From assembly GCA_035263125.1 (NCBI GenBank), contig DATFRP010000209.1, positions 1 to 64,000 of the forward strand: a stretch of DNA of 64,000 nt. The letters run 5' to 3'. Numbering within the stretch: the first letter of the stretch is position 1; every line of letters starts with the position of its first letter. The DNA is from Gp6-AA40 sp035263125 (GTDB lineage Bacteria; Acidobacteriota; Vicinamibacteria; Vicinamibacterales; UBA2999). The notes beneath the pieces were generated by a model. The model saw only the letters and a program-made list of their open reading frames with translations, was not told the DNA's origin and did no database searches. Shown here in pieces: positions 34,397 to 42,633 of this stretch. Position numbers and translations under genes: made by a program.

Positions 34397-34438
34397 GGTC
34401 CGCTAAAGTAGGGCCGCTTTCAGGCGGCCCCTTGGACC
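34397..34438 (+). terminator. Nested hairpin with GTAG head (REP-like, copy E)
   Basis: GTAG at 34408-34411 leads into a 7-bp stem GGGCCGC/GCGGCCC (34411-34417, 34424-34430) with a 6-base loop; GGTCC (34397-34401) and GGACC (34434-34438) pair around it. It starts two bases after the beta-propeller stop codon. May terminate or attenuate transcription inside the operon. Confidence 0.5.
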
Positions 34439-34478
34439 ACTTCGTGCAAGATTGGCCGCGTTGATCGACAATCTCTTC

Positions 34479-35843
34479 ATGAGCAGAACGTCGATACTCG
34501 GCTCCCTGGGCGTCCTCGTTGCGATGTCCGGCCTGGTCGCGGCCGCCGGATCACCGCAGGCGCCTGCACAGACTCCCGACCTGGGCGCGGTCGGCGCGCG
34601 TCCTGACGCGGCCGGCGCGGGCTCCGGCACTGCGCCCACATTCACGCGCGATGTTGCGCCAATTCTCTACGCCAACTGCGTGACGTGCCATCGGCCCGGC
34701 GAGATTGCGCCGATGTCGCTCATCAGCTACCAGGAGGCGCGCCCGTGGGCGCGCGCGATCAGCAAGCAGGTGCATGACGGGGTGATGCCGCCGTGGCACG
34801 CCGATGCCCCAACCGGCACGTTCTCGAACGAGCGACGACTGAGCGCGGGCGAAAAGGACATCCTCGAGCGCTGGGCCGCGGCTGGCGCACCCGAAGGTGA
34901 TCCCAAGGACCTGCCGGCTCGTCCCGCTTTCGCGGAAGGATGGAGACTCGGAAAGCCCGATGTCGTCTTCGAGATGACGGAGGACTATCAGGTTCCAGCT
35001 CGGGGCACGATCCAGTACGAACACTTCTACATTCCGACCAACTTCAAGGAAGTAAAGTGGCTGAAGGGCGTCGAGGCGCGTCCCGGCAATCGCGCCCTCG
35101 TGCACCATATCCTCGTGTACTACGAGGCGCCGCTCGACGAGCCTCGCGGCGCACCGGTGCTGCAGCCAAACCGCGAAGACAGTCAGACGCCGCGCAACAC
35201 CGAGCGCGGTCAACGCCCGCAGCAGAACAACGGGGTCCCCACTCGCCTCCTCGCGACGTATGCGCCCGGCACAGAGCCGCAGGTCTTCCCCGCGGGGACC
35301 GCGCTGCGCCTGCCGCCCGGCGGCGTGCTGCACCTGCAGGTGCACTACACCGCGAACGGAACGGCCGGTACCGATCGCAGCAAGGTTGCGATGATCTTCG
35401 CGGCCGAACCGCCGGCCGAAGAGATTCGTCCATCGCAGTTCATCAACGGGCGATTCACGATCCCGGCGGGCTCGACCAACACCGAGGTCTCGACCGATGT
35501 CGGGTTCCTCCAGGACGCCACCGTGTGGGGACTCTTCCCACATACGCACGTGCGTGGCAAGCGATGGAGCTACACGCTCGAACTGCCTGATGGTACGAAG
35601 CAGGCGCTGCTCTCGGTGCCTCGCTACGATTTCAATTGGCAGACGTATTACATGTTCAAAGACCCGATCCACGTGCCGAAGGGCGCGCGGATCATTTCGA
35701 CGGCGTGGTACGACAACTCCTCAGCGAACAGGTCCAACCCTGATCCTTCGATCGATGTGAAATGGGGCGACCAGACGTGGGAGGAGATGCAGTACACCGG
35801 AATTCTCTACTCGGTGAAGCGCGCCGCACCAGCTACCCCATGA
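34479..35843 (+). CDS. Secreted c-type heme protein with copper monooxygenase-like domain
   Basis: 454 residues from ATG 34479; a TTG 27 bases upstream is less likely. The signal peptide (SILGSLGVLVAMSGLVAAAG) precedes a small cytochrome-like domain TRDVAPILYANCVTCHRPGE with one CxxCH heme site (C67, C70, H71). After the linker, a beta-rich C-terminal domain contains RALVHHILVYYEAP with paired histidines and WGLFPHTHVRGKRWSYTL with H-T-H, as in the copper type-II ascorbate-dependent monooxygenase family. Such fusions occur in Acidobacteriota and Planctomycetota. Redox activity is plausible, the substrate unknown. The next gene starts in its stop (ATGA). Confidence 0.82.
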   Translation: MSRTSILGSLGVLVAMSGLVAAAGSPQAPAQTPDLGAVGARPDAAGAGSGTAPTFTRDVAPILYANCVTCHRPGEIAPMSLISYQEARPWARAISKQVHDGVMPPWHADAPTGTFSNERRLSAGEKDILERWAAAGAPEGDPKDLPARPAFAEGWRLGKPDVVFEMTEDYQVPARGTIQYEHFYIPTNFKEVKWLKGVEARPGNRALVHHILVYYEAPLDEPRGAPVLQPNREDSQTPRNTERGQRPQQNNGVPTRLLATYAPGTEPQVFPAGTALRLPPGGVLHLQVHYTANGTAGTDRSKVAMIFAAEPPAEEIRPSQFINGRFTIPAGSTNTEVSTDVGFLQDATVWGLFPHTHVRGKRWSYTLELPDGTKQALLSVPRYDFNWQTYYMFKDPIHVPKGARIISTAWYDNSSANRSNPDPSIDVKWGDQTWEEMQYTGILYSVKRAAPATP

Positions 35844-36802
35844 CTCGCCACACCGTCGCCACGATCGTCGCGTGCATCCTCGCTCTGGTTGCTCTCACCG
35901 CCCAGGAGCAGCAACAGCCAACGTTCCGGGGCGGAGCCGAGTCGGTGCGCGTGTTCGTCACGGTGATGGACAAGGACGGACGCCTCGTCACGAAGCTTCA
36001 ACAAGACCAGTTCGAGATTCGTGACGAGGGCAAGCCGCAACCGATCACGATCTTCGACAACTCGCCGCAGCCGATTCGACTCATCGAGATGCTGGATGTG
36101 TCGGGCAGCATGCAGGGGAACCTGCCGCTCCTGCGCAATGCCTCGGACGAGCTCTTTCGACGCCTTCGTCCCGACGATCAGCTGCGCGTCGGCTCGTTCG
36201 GCCACGAGGTCGTGATCAGCCCGAAGTTCACGAACAACCCGCAGGAAATCGTGTCATCGCTGCCGAAATCGATTGCCCCGGATGCGCCGACTCCGCTGTG
36301 GCGTGCGCTCGATCAAGCAACCGGCTTGTTCACGGAGGCCAAGGAAGAACGGTCGGACGAGCGGTCGGTCATCCTCGTTCTGAGCGACGGAAAAGACAGC
36401 GGGCCGATCGGCTTCAAAGAGAAGTATGTGAGCCAGGCCGAGGTGATCGATCGCGCCCGTAGTGAGGACGTGATGATCTATGCGGTCGGCATGCGCAGCC
36501 GCGGCGCGCAGCCGGTCATGCCGGGGCTGGGTCCGGGCGGGCTCCAGGCCGCGCTGATGGCCGACATTCCTGACCCCGGTCTGGCGAGGGTGGCGCAGGA
36601 AACCGGCGGAGGCTTCATCGAGATTCGGTTCGGTGAGGACCTCGGGCAGGCGTTCGCCCAGGTGGCCGACGAGCTGCACGGGCAGTATCTGATCGGCTTC
36701 GCCCCGCCGAAACGCGACGGCAAAGTCCACAAGATAGAAGTGAAGGTCAAGGAGAACGGCCTGACGGCCCGCGCACGAAAGAGCTACGTCGCCCCCAAAT
36801 AG
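35840..36802 (+). CDS. Secreted VWFA-domain protein (acidobacterial type)
   Basis: 320 residues from ATG 35840 (ATGA overlap). Signal peptide VATIVACILALVALTAQEQQ, an N-terminal beta domain VRVFVTVMDKDGRLVTKLQQ, then a von Willebrand A domain with the complete MIDAS LDVSGSMQG and VLSDGKDSG. The C-terminus LHGQYLIGFAPPKRDGKVHK matches the VWFA-related family like the protein at 19640-20503. The last gene of the amidohydrolase operon. Binding partner unknown. Confidence 0.9.
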   Translation: MTRHTVATIVACILALVALTAQEQQQPTFRGGAESVRVFVTVMDKDGRLVTKLQQDQFEIRDEGKPQPITIFDNSPQPIRLIEMLDVSGSMQGNLPLLRNASDELFRRLRPDDQLRVGSFGHEVVISPKFTNNPQEIVSSLPKSIAPDAPTPLWRALDQATGLFTEAKEERSDERSVILVLSDGKDSGPIGFKEKYVSQAEVIDRARSEDVMIYAVGMRSRGAQPVMPGLGPGGLQAALMADIPDPGLARVAQETGGGFIEIRFGEDLGQAFAQVADELHGQYLIGFAPPKRDGKVHKIEVKVKENGLTARARKSYVAPK

Positions 36803-36878
36803 CTGTCGATCCGCCGCCCCCTCGTTCGACGTGATGATAGAAGGCACATTCATCACACGTAGAACCGCGAGGAGGCCC

Positions 36879-37310
36879 ATGAAGTTCCTCATCACCGAGC
36901 AGCCCGGCCAGAACAGCACGCAACCCGACCCTGATGCGTCGTTCGACGAGGCGCTCGTCACGAAGTACATGAAATTCAACGAGGAGATGCACAAAGCCGG
37001 CGTGCTCGTCGCCGCCGAAGGCCTGAATCCCGCCGGAAAGGGCGCGCGTATCGAGGTGAAGAACGGAAAGCGGGTCGTCGTCGATGGTCCCTTCACCGAG
37101 TCCAAAGAGCTGGTGGGCGGGTTCTACATCCTCGAGGTAGCGTCGCTGGATGAAGCGATTCAGTGGGCGCTTCGCTCTCCAACCGGCCTCGGGTTCGACG
37201 ATGTGCTGCAGATTCGGCAGCTGACGGGAGAAGACGACGTCCCGCCTCGACTGCTCGAGTTGATCAAAGAAGTCGCTCCGACCTGGAGCGCAACCTTCGT
37301 CAAACGTTAG
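36879..37310 (+). CDS. YCII/DGPF-domain protein
   Basis: 143 residues from ATG 36879, preceded by CGAGGAGGCC. A single YCII-like dimeric alpha/beta-barrel domain with VVVDGPFTESKELVGGFYIL, the DGPF motif, followed by EVASLDEAIQWALRSP. In many bacteria a DGPF gene is followed by an ECF sigma factor; no sigma-factor gene lies downstream here. Cytosolic; the role of the family is unclear. Stands 76 bases after the VWFA gene, so it may be separately expressed. Confidence 0.88.
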   Translation: MKFLITEQPGQNSTQPDPDASFDEALVTKYMKFNEEMHKAGVLVAAEGLNPAGKGARIEVKNGKRVVVDGPFTESKELVGGFYILEVASLDEAIQWALRSPTGLGFDDVLQIRQLTGEDDVPPRLLELIKEVAPTWSATFVKR

Positions 37311-37596
37311 AGCGCTTTCGACATGTCGCTGGCGCCGGCTGCTCGTGGGCCAAGCGACGACGGTGTGGCTGCGGCCTCGCTCCGGTTCGACGCCGCGGAA
37401 AAACGACTCGTCCGCGCGTGCACTCACGGTGACGGCGGCGGCTGTCCTGATCCGCGCGACCGTGAACAATCGTGTCGATAACGAGGCAGCCGGTGCGTCA
37501 GCGGCGAATCACCGCCGCCGCCGATCGGACCGCTCCCGAGTCGTTTTATCCACTGTCGTTGATCGCGGCGCGAACAGTCGCTCCGCCGCAGCCACA

Positions 37597-37616
37597 CCGC
37601 CGCCGCTTGGCGGCGG
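37597..37616. terminator. GC-rich hairpin
   Basis: Perfect 8-bp stem CCGCCGCC/GGCGGCGG with loop GCTT. No T-run follows on either strand. Could terminate either of the convergent genes. Confidence 0.35.
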
Positions 37617-37675
37617 CTCGCCCAATGCCTACGCTACCAGCATGTCGAAGTGCGCGCTGACAATCCATATTACGC

Positions 37676-37719
37676 GTCAGTCAGGATCGCACCGACTTGT
37701 CAGTCAGGATCGCACTGAC
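37676..37719. repeat. Tandem 21-bp palindromic repeat
   Basis: Two units (37676-37696 and 37699-37719) identical at 20 of 21 bases, separated by TT. Each unit has inverted ends GTCAGT and ACTGAC (ACCGAC in the first). Situated 16 bases past the stop of the minus-strand gene. Confidence 0.65.
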
Positions 37720-37734
37720 ACTCGTCGTGGACCG

Positions 37735-38814
37735 TCAATCGATCTTGATCCGGCGACGGAACTGCTGGTTCTCGTTGCAGATGAATTCGATGAGTTCTGA
37801 ATCGGGCAAGTAGCGCTGGTCGATACGGACGGTCCAGGGCTTGGTGTAGGCCTTGGGATCATCCACCGTGATGTCCATCTGCAGATGGCCGAAGTTCAGG
37901 CGCTTGAAGCGCTCGGTGAACTTGACCTGCCCACTGTACGGACTGCCGTTCACGTCGAGCCATCCGTCGAACGGACCCTCTTCAGCGCCACGGAGATTGT
38001 TCGTCTCGACGACGAGCGTGTCGCCTTCCCAGTGACCGACTGAATATCCGTACCACCAGGGCTGCGGGTCGCCTTGCTTGGGCAGCGGGCGACCGTCGAT
38101 GTAGATGTGACGAATGCCGTAGTTGGCTTCGTACTCGATCAGGATCATCTTCGACGTCTGGATGATCTTTCGCGGCTGCGGCTGCTGGTGGAATTGCAGG
38201 AATCCCATCGGCATACAGTTGGCGTCGGGGTTGTCCTTCGCCTTGTCGACCTCGAACCGCTGCTTCCTGATGGCCTTCGACCACTCGGTGTACGGAAGCC
38301 CACCCTGAATATTGCCGCCCGCTTCGAAGAACGTCGCTACCGGCGGGCCGCTCGGATCGTACGGGAATCGAGCAGTTGGCGGCTCAAGCTGTACGCCGCC
38401 GCGACCTGGCGCGAACGCCGAGTTGGTATCGCCGTTGGAGTTTGCGCCGCCCGTCGCCGGCGTTGCGGGCGCGGTACCCTGTGCGCCACCGGCCGCTGCT
38501 GCGCCACCACCCTGAGCCGCAGGCGCCTGCTCGCCGGCACCCTGCGCACGACCGCGGCCCTCACCGCCCTGCCCCTGCCGGCCACGCCCATTTCCACGAG
38601 GCGGACCGCTCTCCGCGCGCATCCACATGCCCGAGAAGTCCGGCTTGCCGTCAGCGGTTCGCGGCGTCGGCGCTTCCATCTGCACATTGCCCGAAGCGTC
38701 GCGCGGAACACCCGCGTCCGGATATTTCGGCCACTGCGCCCCGACAGGAATCGAACAGACCGCGACGAAACCGATGATTCCCGCGGTGGCGGAAATGACG
38801 CTCTTCACTCTCAC
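37735..38814 (-). CDS. Secreted protein with low-complexity Gly/Ala/Gln linker, unknown
   Basis: 359 residues. Signal peptide (SVISATAGIIGFVAVCSIPV-GAQ), a short conserved-looking segment ADGKPDFSGMWMRAESGP, then about 75 residues rich in G, R, Q and A, and a C-terminal domain with NPDANCMPMGFLQFHQQPQP, EYEANYGIRHIYIDGRPLP and WYGYSVGHWEGDTLVVETNN. This last pattern is common in secreted acidobacterial proteins of unknown function that I cannot name. Probably periplasmic. Monocistronic. The linker could join two independently folded parts. Confidence 0.75.
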   Translation of the reverse strand: MRVKSVISATAGIIGFVAVCSIPVGAQWPKYPDAGVPRDASGNVQMEAPTPRTADGKPDFSGMWMRAESGPPRGNGRGRQGQGGEGRGRAQGAGEQAPAAQGGGAAAAGGAQGTAPATPATGGANSNGDTNSAFAPGRGGVQLEPPTARFPYDPSGPPVATFFEAGGNIQGGLPYTEWSKAIRKQRFEVDKAKDNPDANCMPMGFLQFHQQPQPRKIIQTSKMILIEYEANYGIRHIYIDGRPLPKQGDPQPWWYGYSVGHWEGDTLVVETNNLRGAEEGPFDGWLDVNGSPYSGQVKFTERFKRLNFGHLQMDITVDDPKAYTKPWTVRIDQRYLPDSELIEFICNENQQFRRRIKID

Positions 38815-39080
38815 CTTGTCACCTCACACGTGCGCATCAGGACGGCAAGCGCAGCCTTATCCTAATACGACACCAACCTGTCGGCCCTTTCTGCCTCGGC
38901 TGGCCGCAGGCGCCTCTTTGCTCCAAGATACCGGAGAGGCTCCGATGTAGCGGAGCGCCTGGTGCACGCACGCGCGCCACTGATATGCGCAACGCGCTCT
39001 GGTCCCGTCGAGCTCTATGGCACGCGCAATGCACCCCAGACGATCCTCACTTTCTCCCTCGATGCCAGGAGGAAGCGCGG

Positions 39081-39428
39081 ATGGAATCAGCTCCGGTCCG
39101 CATGACCGTGAAATGGCGTGTGCCGGCGGGCGAGGCGCTCTCGATCACGACGGCTCTTCAGACGTTGATGCAGCACACTCGCGCAGCGCAGGGCTGCACA
39201 GGCTGCTCCTTCTCAACCGAGATGGACGCCGTGGTGGTCATCCACTACCTCGAGACGTGGAAGACCGAAGGCGACCTCCGCCGCCAGCTCCGGTCGGATC
39301 GCTTCGCGAGCCTTGCTGAACTGATCGAGCGCGCCACCGAGCGACCGCTCATCGAGTTCTCGCTCCCCGACGGGCTCCGCGGCATCGAGTACGCAGAGGA
39401 AGTGCGCCGCATGGATGAAGTCCATTGA
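39081..39428 (+). CDS. Antibiotic-biosynthesis-monooxygenase-like domain protein
   Basis: 115 residues from ATG 39081, with AGGAGGA at ideal spacing. Ferredoxin-like ABM fold: MTVKWRVPAGEALSITTALQ, ...QGCTGCSFSTEM, VVVIHYLETWKTEGDLRRQL and SDRFASLAELIERATE. Members include quinol monooxygenases and heme-degrading enzymes, but many have no known activity. Followed at once by a heptad repeat array that leads to the next gene. Confidence 0.8.
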   Translation: MESAPVRMTVKWRVPAGEALSITTALQTLMQHTRAAQGCTGCSFSTEMDAVVVIHYLETWKTEGDLRRQLRSDRFASLAELIERATERPLIEFSLPDGLRGIEYAEEVRRMDEVH

Positions 39429-39434
39429 GTCGAC

Positions 39435-39518
39435 GCGCAAGCCTCAATGCGCAAAGCTCAATGCCCAAAGCCCGGAGCCCAGGGCCCAGAACCCAAAGCC
39501 TAGATCCTGGAGATCCCC
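39435..39518 (+). repeat. Twelve-unit heptad repeat ending at a start codon
   Basis: Exactly twelve 7-mers in one register: GCGCAAG, CCTCAAT, GCGCAAA, GCTCAAT, GCCCAAA, GCCCGGA, GCCCAGG, GCCCAGA, ACCCAAA, GCCTAGA, TCCTGGA, GATCCCC. The ATG of the next gene follows at 39519. CTGGAGAT in the last two units is the apparent ribosome-binding site. It starts seven bases after the previous stop codon. Confidence 0.75.
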
Positions 39519-40007
39519 ATGGCAACCGTCAGCGTCCTCACATTTCCGACGGCAGATGGGGCACAACGCGCGCTCGATCGTGTGCAGACCCTGCAGGATC
39601 GGAATCTGATCACGCTGCATGACGCGGCGATCGTGTCGTGGCCTGCCGGACAGCAGAGCCCCTCGACCAGACAGCTCGTGAACCTGGTCGGCCGAACCGC
39701 CGCGACCGGGATGTTCTGGGGCATGCTCTTCGGCTTCATCTTCTTCACGCCCCTGTTCGGCATTGCCCTCGGCGCCGCGGTCGGCGCGATCGGAGGGGCG
39801 TTTCGCGACTACGGGATCGACGACAGTTTCATCAGAGCGATCCGCACGAAGGTCACGGAGGGCACGTCGGCGCTGTTCCTCATGACGAGTGACGCGGTGA
39901 TCGATCGCGTTGCGGAGGGGATGAAGGGGCTCACCTTCGACATCATCGCGACCAATCTCTCCAACGATCAGGAGCGGAAGCTGCGCGACGCGTTCGGGCT
40001 CGCTTAG
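39519..40007 (+). CDS. DUF1269-type membrane protein
   Basis: 162 residues. N-terminal alpha/beta part VSVLTFPTADGAQRALDRVQ, ITLHDAAIVSWPAG, a central hydrophobic glycine-rich hairpin (TGMFWGMLFGFIFFTPLFGI-ALGAAVGAIGGAF) and a C-terminal part ALFLMTSDAVIDRVAEGM. This is the DUF1269 pattern; the glycine-rich hairpin is glycine-zipper-like and membrane associated. Function unknown. The start is placed at the end of the heptad array. Convergent with mscS, with a REP-like palindrome between. Confidence 0.85.
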   Translation: MATVSVLTFPTADGAQRALDRVQTLQDRNLITLHDAAIVSWPAGQQSPSTRQLVNLVGRTAATGMFWGMLFGFIFFTPLFGIALGAAVGAIGGAFRDYGIDDSFIRAIRTKVTEGTSALFLMTSDAVIDRVAEGMKGLTFDIIATNLSNDQERKLRDAFGLA

Positions 40008-40012
40008 TCAAC

Positions 40013-40037
40013 GCGACGGCTGACGCCGTCGCTCTAC
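40013..40037 (-). repeat. REP-like palindrome with GTAGAG head (copy C)
   Basis: On the minus strand GTAGAG (40037-40032) leads into an 8-bp stem GCGACGGC/GCCGTCGC with a 4-base loop. The TAG stop of the mscS-like gene (40036-40034) is part of the head. It lies between convergent genes and could terminate both. Confidence 0.65.
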
Positions 40038-41785
40038 GGGGCATGTATCTTTTCGTCGGGACGCCGTGGCTGCTGCTCGTCGCCCGCTGATCCATTCCCG
40101 AGACTCGCGGGAGCCGCGTACCAGTCTTTCTTCGCCACCATTTTCGGCGTGCCGGGATCGAAGACGTAGTTGGGAGACATGATCTGTATGCCGAATTCGT
40201 TGAAGAGATCCTGAATCTGCGCGTGGAGCTCGTGCAGCGTGAAGTATCGCCTCTCCTGTCGTTCCAGGCACACGAAGAGCGTGTACTTCACGTAGAAGTC
40301 CTGCAGCGCCTCCTGGAGCACGAAGGGTTTCGGCGTACGCCGGACACCTGCTGACCGGTCGGCAGCCAGCAGCAGGAGTGCCTGCACCTGTCGCCACGGT
40401 GTGTCATAGCCGATCGAGACCGAGGTCGGCGTGAAGACTTCTCCAATCTCCGCGTAGCGCGAGTAGTCCGTTGTCGTCTGCCCGACGACGACCGCGTTGG
40501 GAATCGTCGATTCCTCTCCGAGGTACGACTTCACCTTGGTGGAGAGCACCCCGAGATGAACGACCGTGCCTTCGATGTCGCCGATGCGGACGTAGTCGCC
40601 CACGCGCAGCGCACGGGAGTACGTGAGCATCACGCCGCTCATCAGCTGATTCATCAGGCCGGTTGAACCGAGCGTGACCAGCAGCCCGAGAAAGACGCTG
40701 ACGCCCTTGAAGGCATCGGTGCCGCTGCCAGGCATGTACGGATACGCCACGACGATCGCGAACAGCCACAACAGCATCGTGACCAAACGGCGCGTCGGCT
40801 GGGCGGTTTCCGGGTAGATCCAACGCGCTCGCGCCCGTCCCTCTTCAATCGCCTTGAACCACAGCCCCACCACGCGTGCCAGGAAGCGCGTGATCACGAT
40901 GATGAGGAACACCGTAAACAGACCCGGGATCGCATTCACGATGCCGAGCCCGAGTCGCTCGACGGTCGACAGCAGGTAGCCGCGCATCGACTCGCCCCAC
41001 GGACGCGTGTAGGGGAAGCGGCGGAGCACGAACGTGAGCGTGCCGTACACGACGACGAAGCCCATCGCCACCGCGATCGCCGTCAGGAGTTTGCGCTGCA
41101 GCTCGAGCAGGCGCGATGCACGCAGCGAGTGCACGTCGGCGAGCCCTGCCTCGGTGATCTTCCGTTCTGCCGCGCTCACGACCTTGTCGACGAACCGGCG
41201 CCGCACGTGGGCAATCCCCCACAACAGCAGCACACCGATTGCGAGTCCGGTGAGCGCCTGCCCGGTTGACGCGACCAGTTTCCTTGGGGTGCGTGCTTCG
41301 ACGGCCTCGCCCACCGCCTGACGCAGGCGCTCGACCGTCTGCGCCGTGACGCCCGGGAGCGTCTCTCCGGACAACTCGTCGACGTCGAGGGGAGTGAGTG
41401 CCAGCACGTTGCGAGACGCGACGGTGATCAGCATGGCACTCTCGAACGGCCGCGATGCCACCGGACCTGTCAGGTCGCGGTCGACGAGGTCATCGAGGAT
41501 CTGCTCCGCCCCGCGCGCCCGTTCGTCGGGATCGTGTCCCAGCACACGGGCCCGAAGGACGGCAATGGGTCGATTCGCGTACGTGAACGTAAACGAATGC
41601 TCAGCGGGCTCGACACGGTCCGGCACTGGACCCGACGACTGTGGTGCCGGCGCGGGCGGCGTCTGGGGTTGAGCCGCGATGCCGGGCAACTGCACCGCAA
41701 TGCAGACGATCAGCGAGGCGACACCAAGCGCGCGTCGCCGGATGACTCGTGACCCCGTGAACGTCGTGCTACATAGCCGCGACAT
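40034..41785 (-). CDS. Mechanosensitive ion channel, MscS family
   Basis: 583 residues. Signal-like N-terminus ALGVASLIVCIAVQLPGIAA, a periplasmic-type domain to about residue 165, four or more membrane helices (LVASTGQALTGLAIGVLLLW, LLTAIAVAMGFVVVYGTLTF, AIPGLFTVFLIIVITRFLAR), and the MscS pore and beta domain: VSVFLGLLVTLGSTGLMNQL, GDYVRIGDIEGTVVHLGVLS, ESTIPNAVVVGQTTTDYSRY. It opens under membrane tension to release solutes after osmotic downshock. The extra N-terminal domain makes it one of the larger MscS relatives. Last gene of the efflux operon, 22 bases after PPK2. Its stop lies in a GTAGAG head. Confidence 0.9.
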   Translation of the reverse strand: MSRLCSTTFTGSRVIRRRALGVASLIVCIAVQLPGIAAQPQTPPAPAPQSSGPVPDRVEPAEHSFTFTYANRPIAVLRARVLGHDPDERARGAEQILDDLVDRDLTGPVASRPFESAMLITVASRNVLALTPLDVDELSGETLPGVTAQTVERLRQAVGEAVEARTPRKLVASTGQALTGLAIGVLLLWGIAHVRRRFVDKVVSAAERKITEAGLADVHSLRASRLLELQRKLLTAIAVAMGFVVVYGTLTFVLRRFPYTRPWGESMRGYLLSTVERLGLGIVNAIPGLFTVFLIIVITRFLARVVGLWFKAIEEGRARARWIYPETAQPTRRLVTMLLWLFAIVVAYPYMPGSGTDAFKGVSVFLGLLVTLGSTGLMNQLMSGVMLTYSRALRVGDYVRIGDIEGTVVHLGVLSTKVKSYLGEESTIPNAVVVGQTTTDYSRYAEIGEVFTPTSVSIGYDTPWRQVQALLLLAADRSAGVRRTPKPFVLQEALQDFYVKYTLFVCLERQERRYFTLHELHAQIQDLFNEFGIQIMSPNYVFDPGTPKMVAKKDWYAAPASLGNGSAGDEQQPRRPDEKIHAP

Positions 41786-41807
41786 GGAAGCGCGATCGGA
41801 TCGATCG

Positions 41808-42617
41808 TCAGTAGGTCTCGGGCACGAAGCGCCGATTCGCCAGCGACGCCTCGTCGTCGTAGGCGTGCTTCGTCGATCGCTTCGGCAGCTTCACCTTGTC
41901 GTGCTTGACCTTTTTGTGAGGGATCAAGTGCAGGAGATGCGCAATGCAGTTGAGCCGTGCCCGTTTCTTGTCGTCCGATCTGAGAATGTGCCACGGCGCG
42001 TCGTCGGTATCGGTGGCTTCCAACATCGCGTCGCGCGCGCGCGAGTAGTCGTACCACTTCTCACGCGACGGCAGATCCATGTTGCTCAACTTCCACTGCC
42101 GGAGCGGATCGCGAATCCGGGCTTCGAATCGCCGCTCCTGTTCCTTGTTTCCGACTTCGAGCCAGAACTTGACCAACTGAATGCCACCGCCAATCAGCTG
42201 CCGCTCGAACAACGGCGCCAGGGTGAGGAAGCGCTCGTACTGCTTGTCGGTGCAGAAGCCCATCACGTGCTCGACACCGGCGCGGTTGTACCAACTCCGG
42301 TCGAAGATGACGATTTCGCCGGCCGCCGGAAAATGCGGCACATACCGCTGCAAGTACATCTGGCTCTTCTCGCGATCGGAAGGCGCCGGCAGCGCCACGA
42401 CGCGGAAGACGCGCGGGCTCACGCGCTCGGTGATCGCCTTGATCGTGCCGCCCTTGCCCGCCGCATCGCGCCCCTCGAACAACACGATGACCCGGAGCCC
42501 TTTCTCTTTCACCCAGTCTTGAAGCTCACACAGCTCGCCCTGAAGGCGCTGCAGCTCTTTCTCGAAGTCCTTGCGACTGAGTTTTTCGTTGCCATTGGCC
42601 TTGTCCGCTTTCGCCAT
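41808..42617 (-). CDS. ppk2: Polyphosphate kinase 2
   Basis: 269 residues from ATG 42617. Walker A region EGRDAAGKGGTIKAI (48-62), the PPK2 lid and Walker B FDRSWYNRAGVEHVMGF (105-121), and KFWLEVGNKEQERRF. PPK2 uses polyphosphate to phosphorylate nucleotides, mostly GDP or ADP, or the reverse. A one-domain member; the class (ADP, AMP or GDP preference) cannot be told by eye. It sits in an efflux operon, 16 bases after the outer-membrane channel gene. Confidence 0.93.
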   Translation of the reverse strand: MAKADKANGNEKLSRKDFEKELQRLQGELCELQDWVKEKGLRVIVLFEGRDAAGKGGTIKAITERVSPRVFRVVALPAPSDREKSQMYLQRYVPHFPAAGEIVIFDRSWYNRAGVEHVMGFCTDKQYERFLTLAPLFERQLIGGGIQLVKFWLEVGNKEQERRFEARIRDPLRQWKLSNMDLPSREKWYDYSRARDAMLEATDTDDAPWHILRSDDKKRARLNCIAHLLHLIPHKKVKHDKVKLPKRSTKHAYDDEASLANRRFVPETY

Positions 42618-42633
42618 CGACGTCACCCTCACC

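Larger units (their letters stand above)
37311..37734. other. Intergenic region without a gene
   Basis: 424 bases between two convergent genes. No reading frame with start signal and recognisable family. It contains an 8-bp hairpin at 37597-37616 and a 21-bp tandem palindromic repeat at 37676-37719. The space where a sigma-factor gene would usually follow a DGPF gene shows no sigma-70 region motifs that I can see. Confidence 0.6.

Noticed and set aside
39435..39518. CRISPR-like array
   Set aside because: The repeat period is 7 bases with no spacers, and no cas gene is present.
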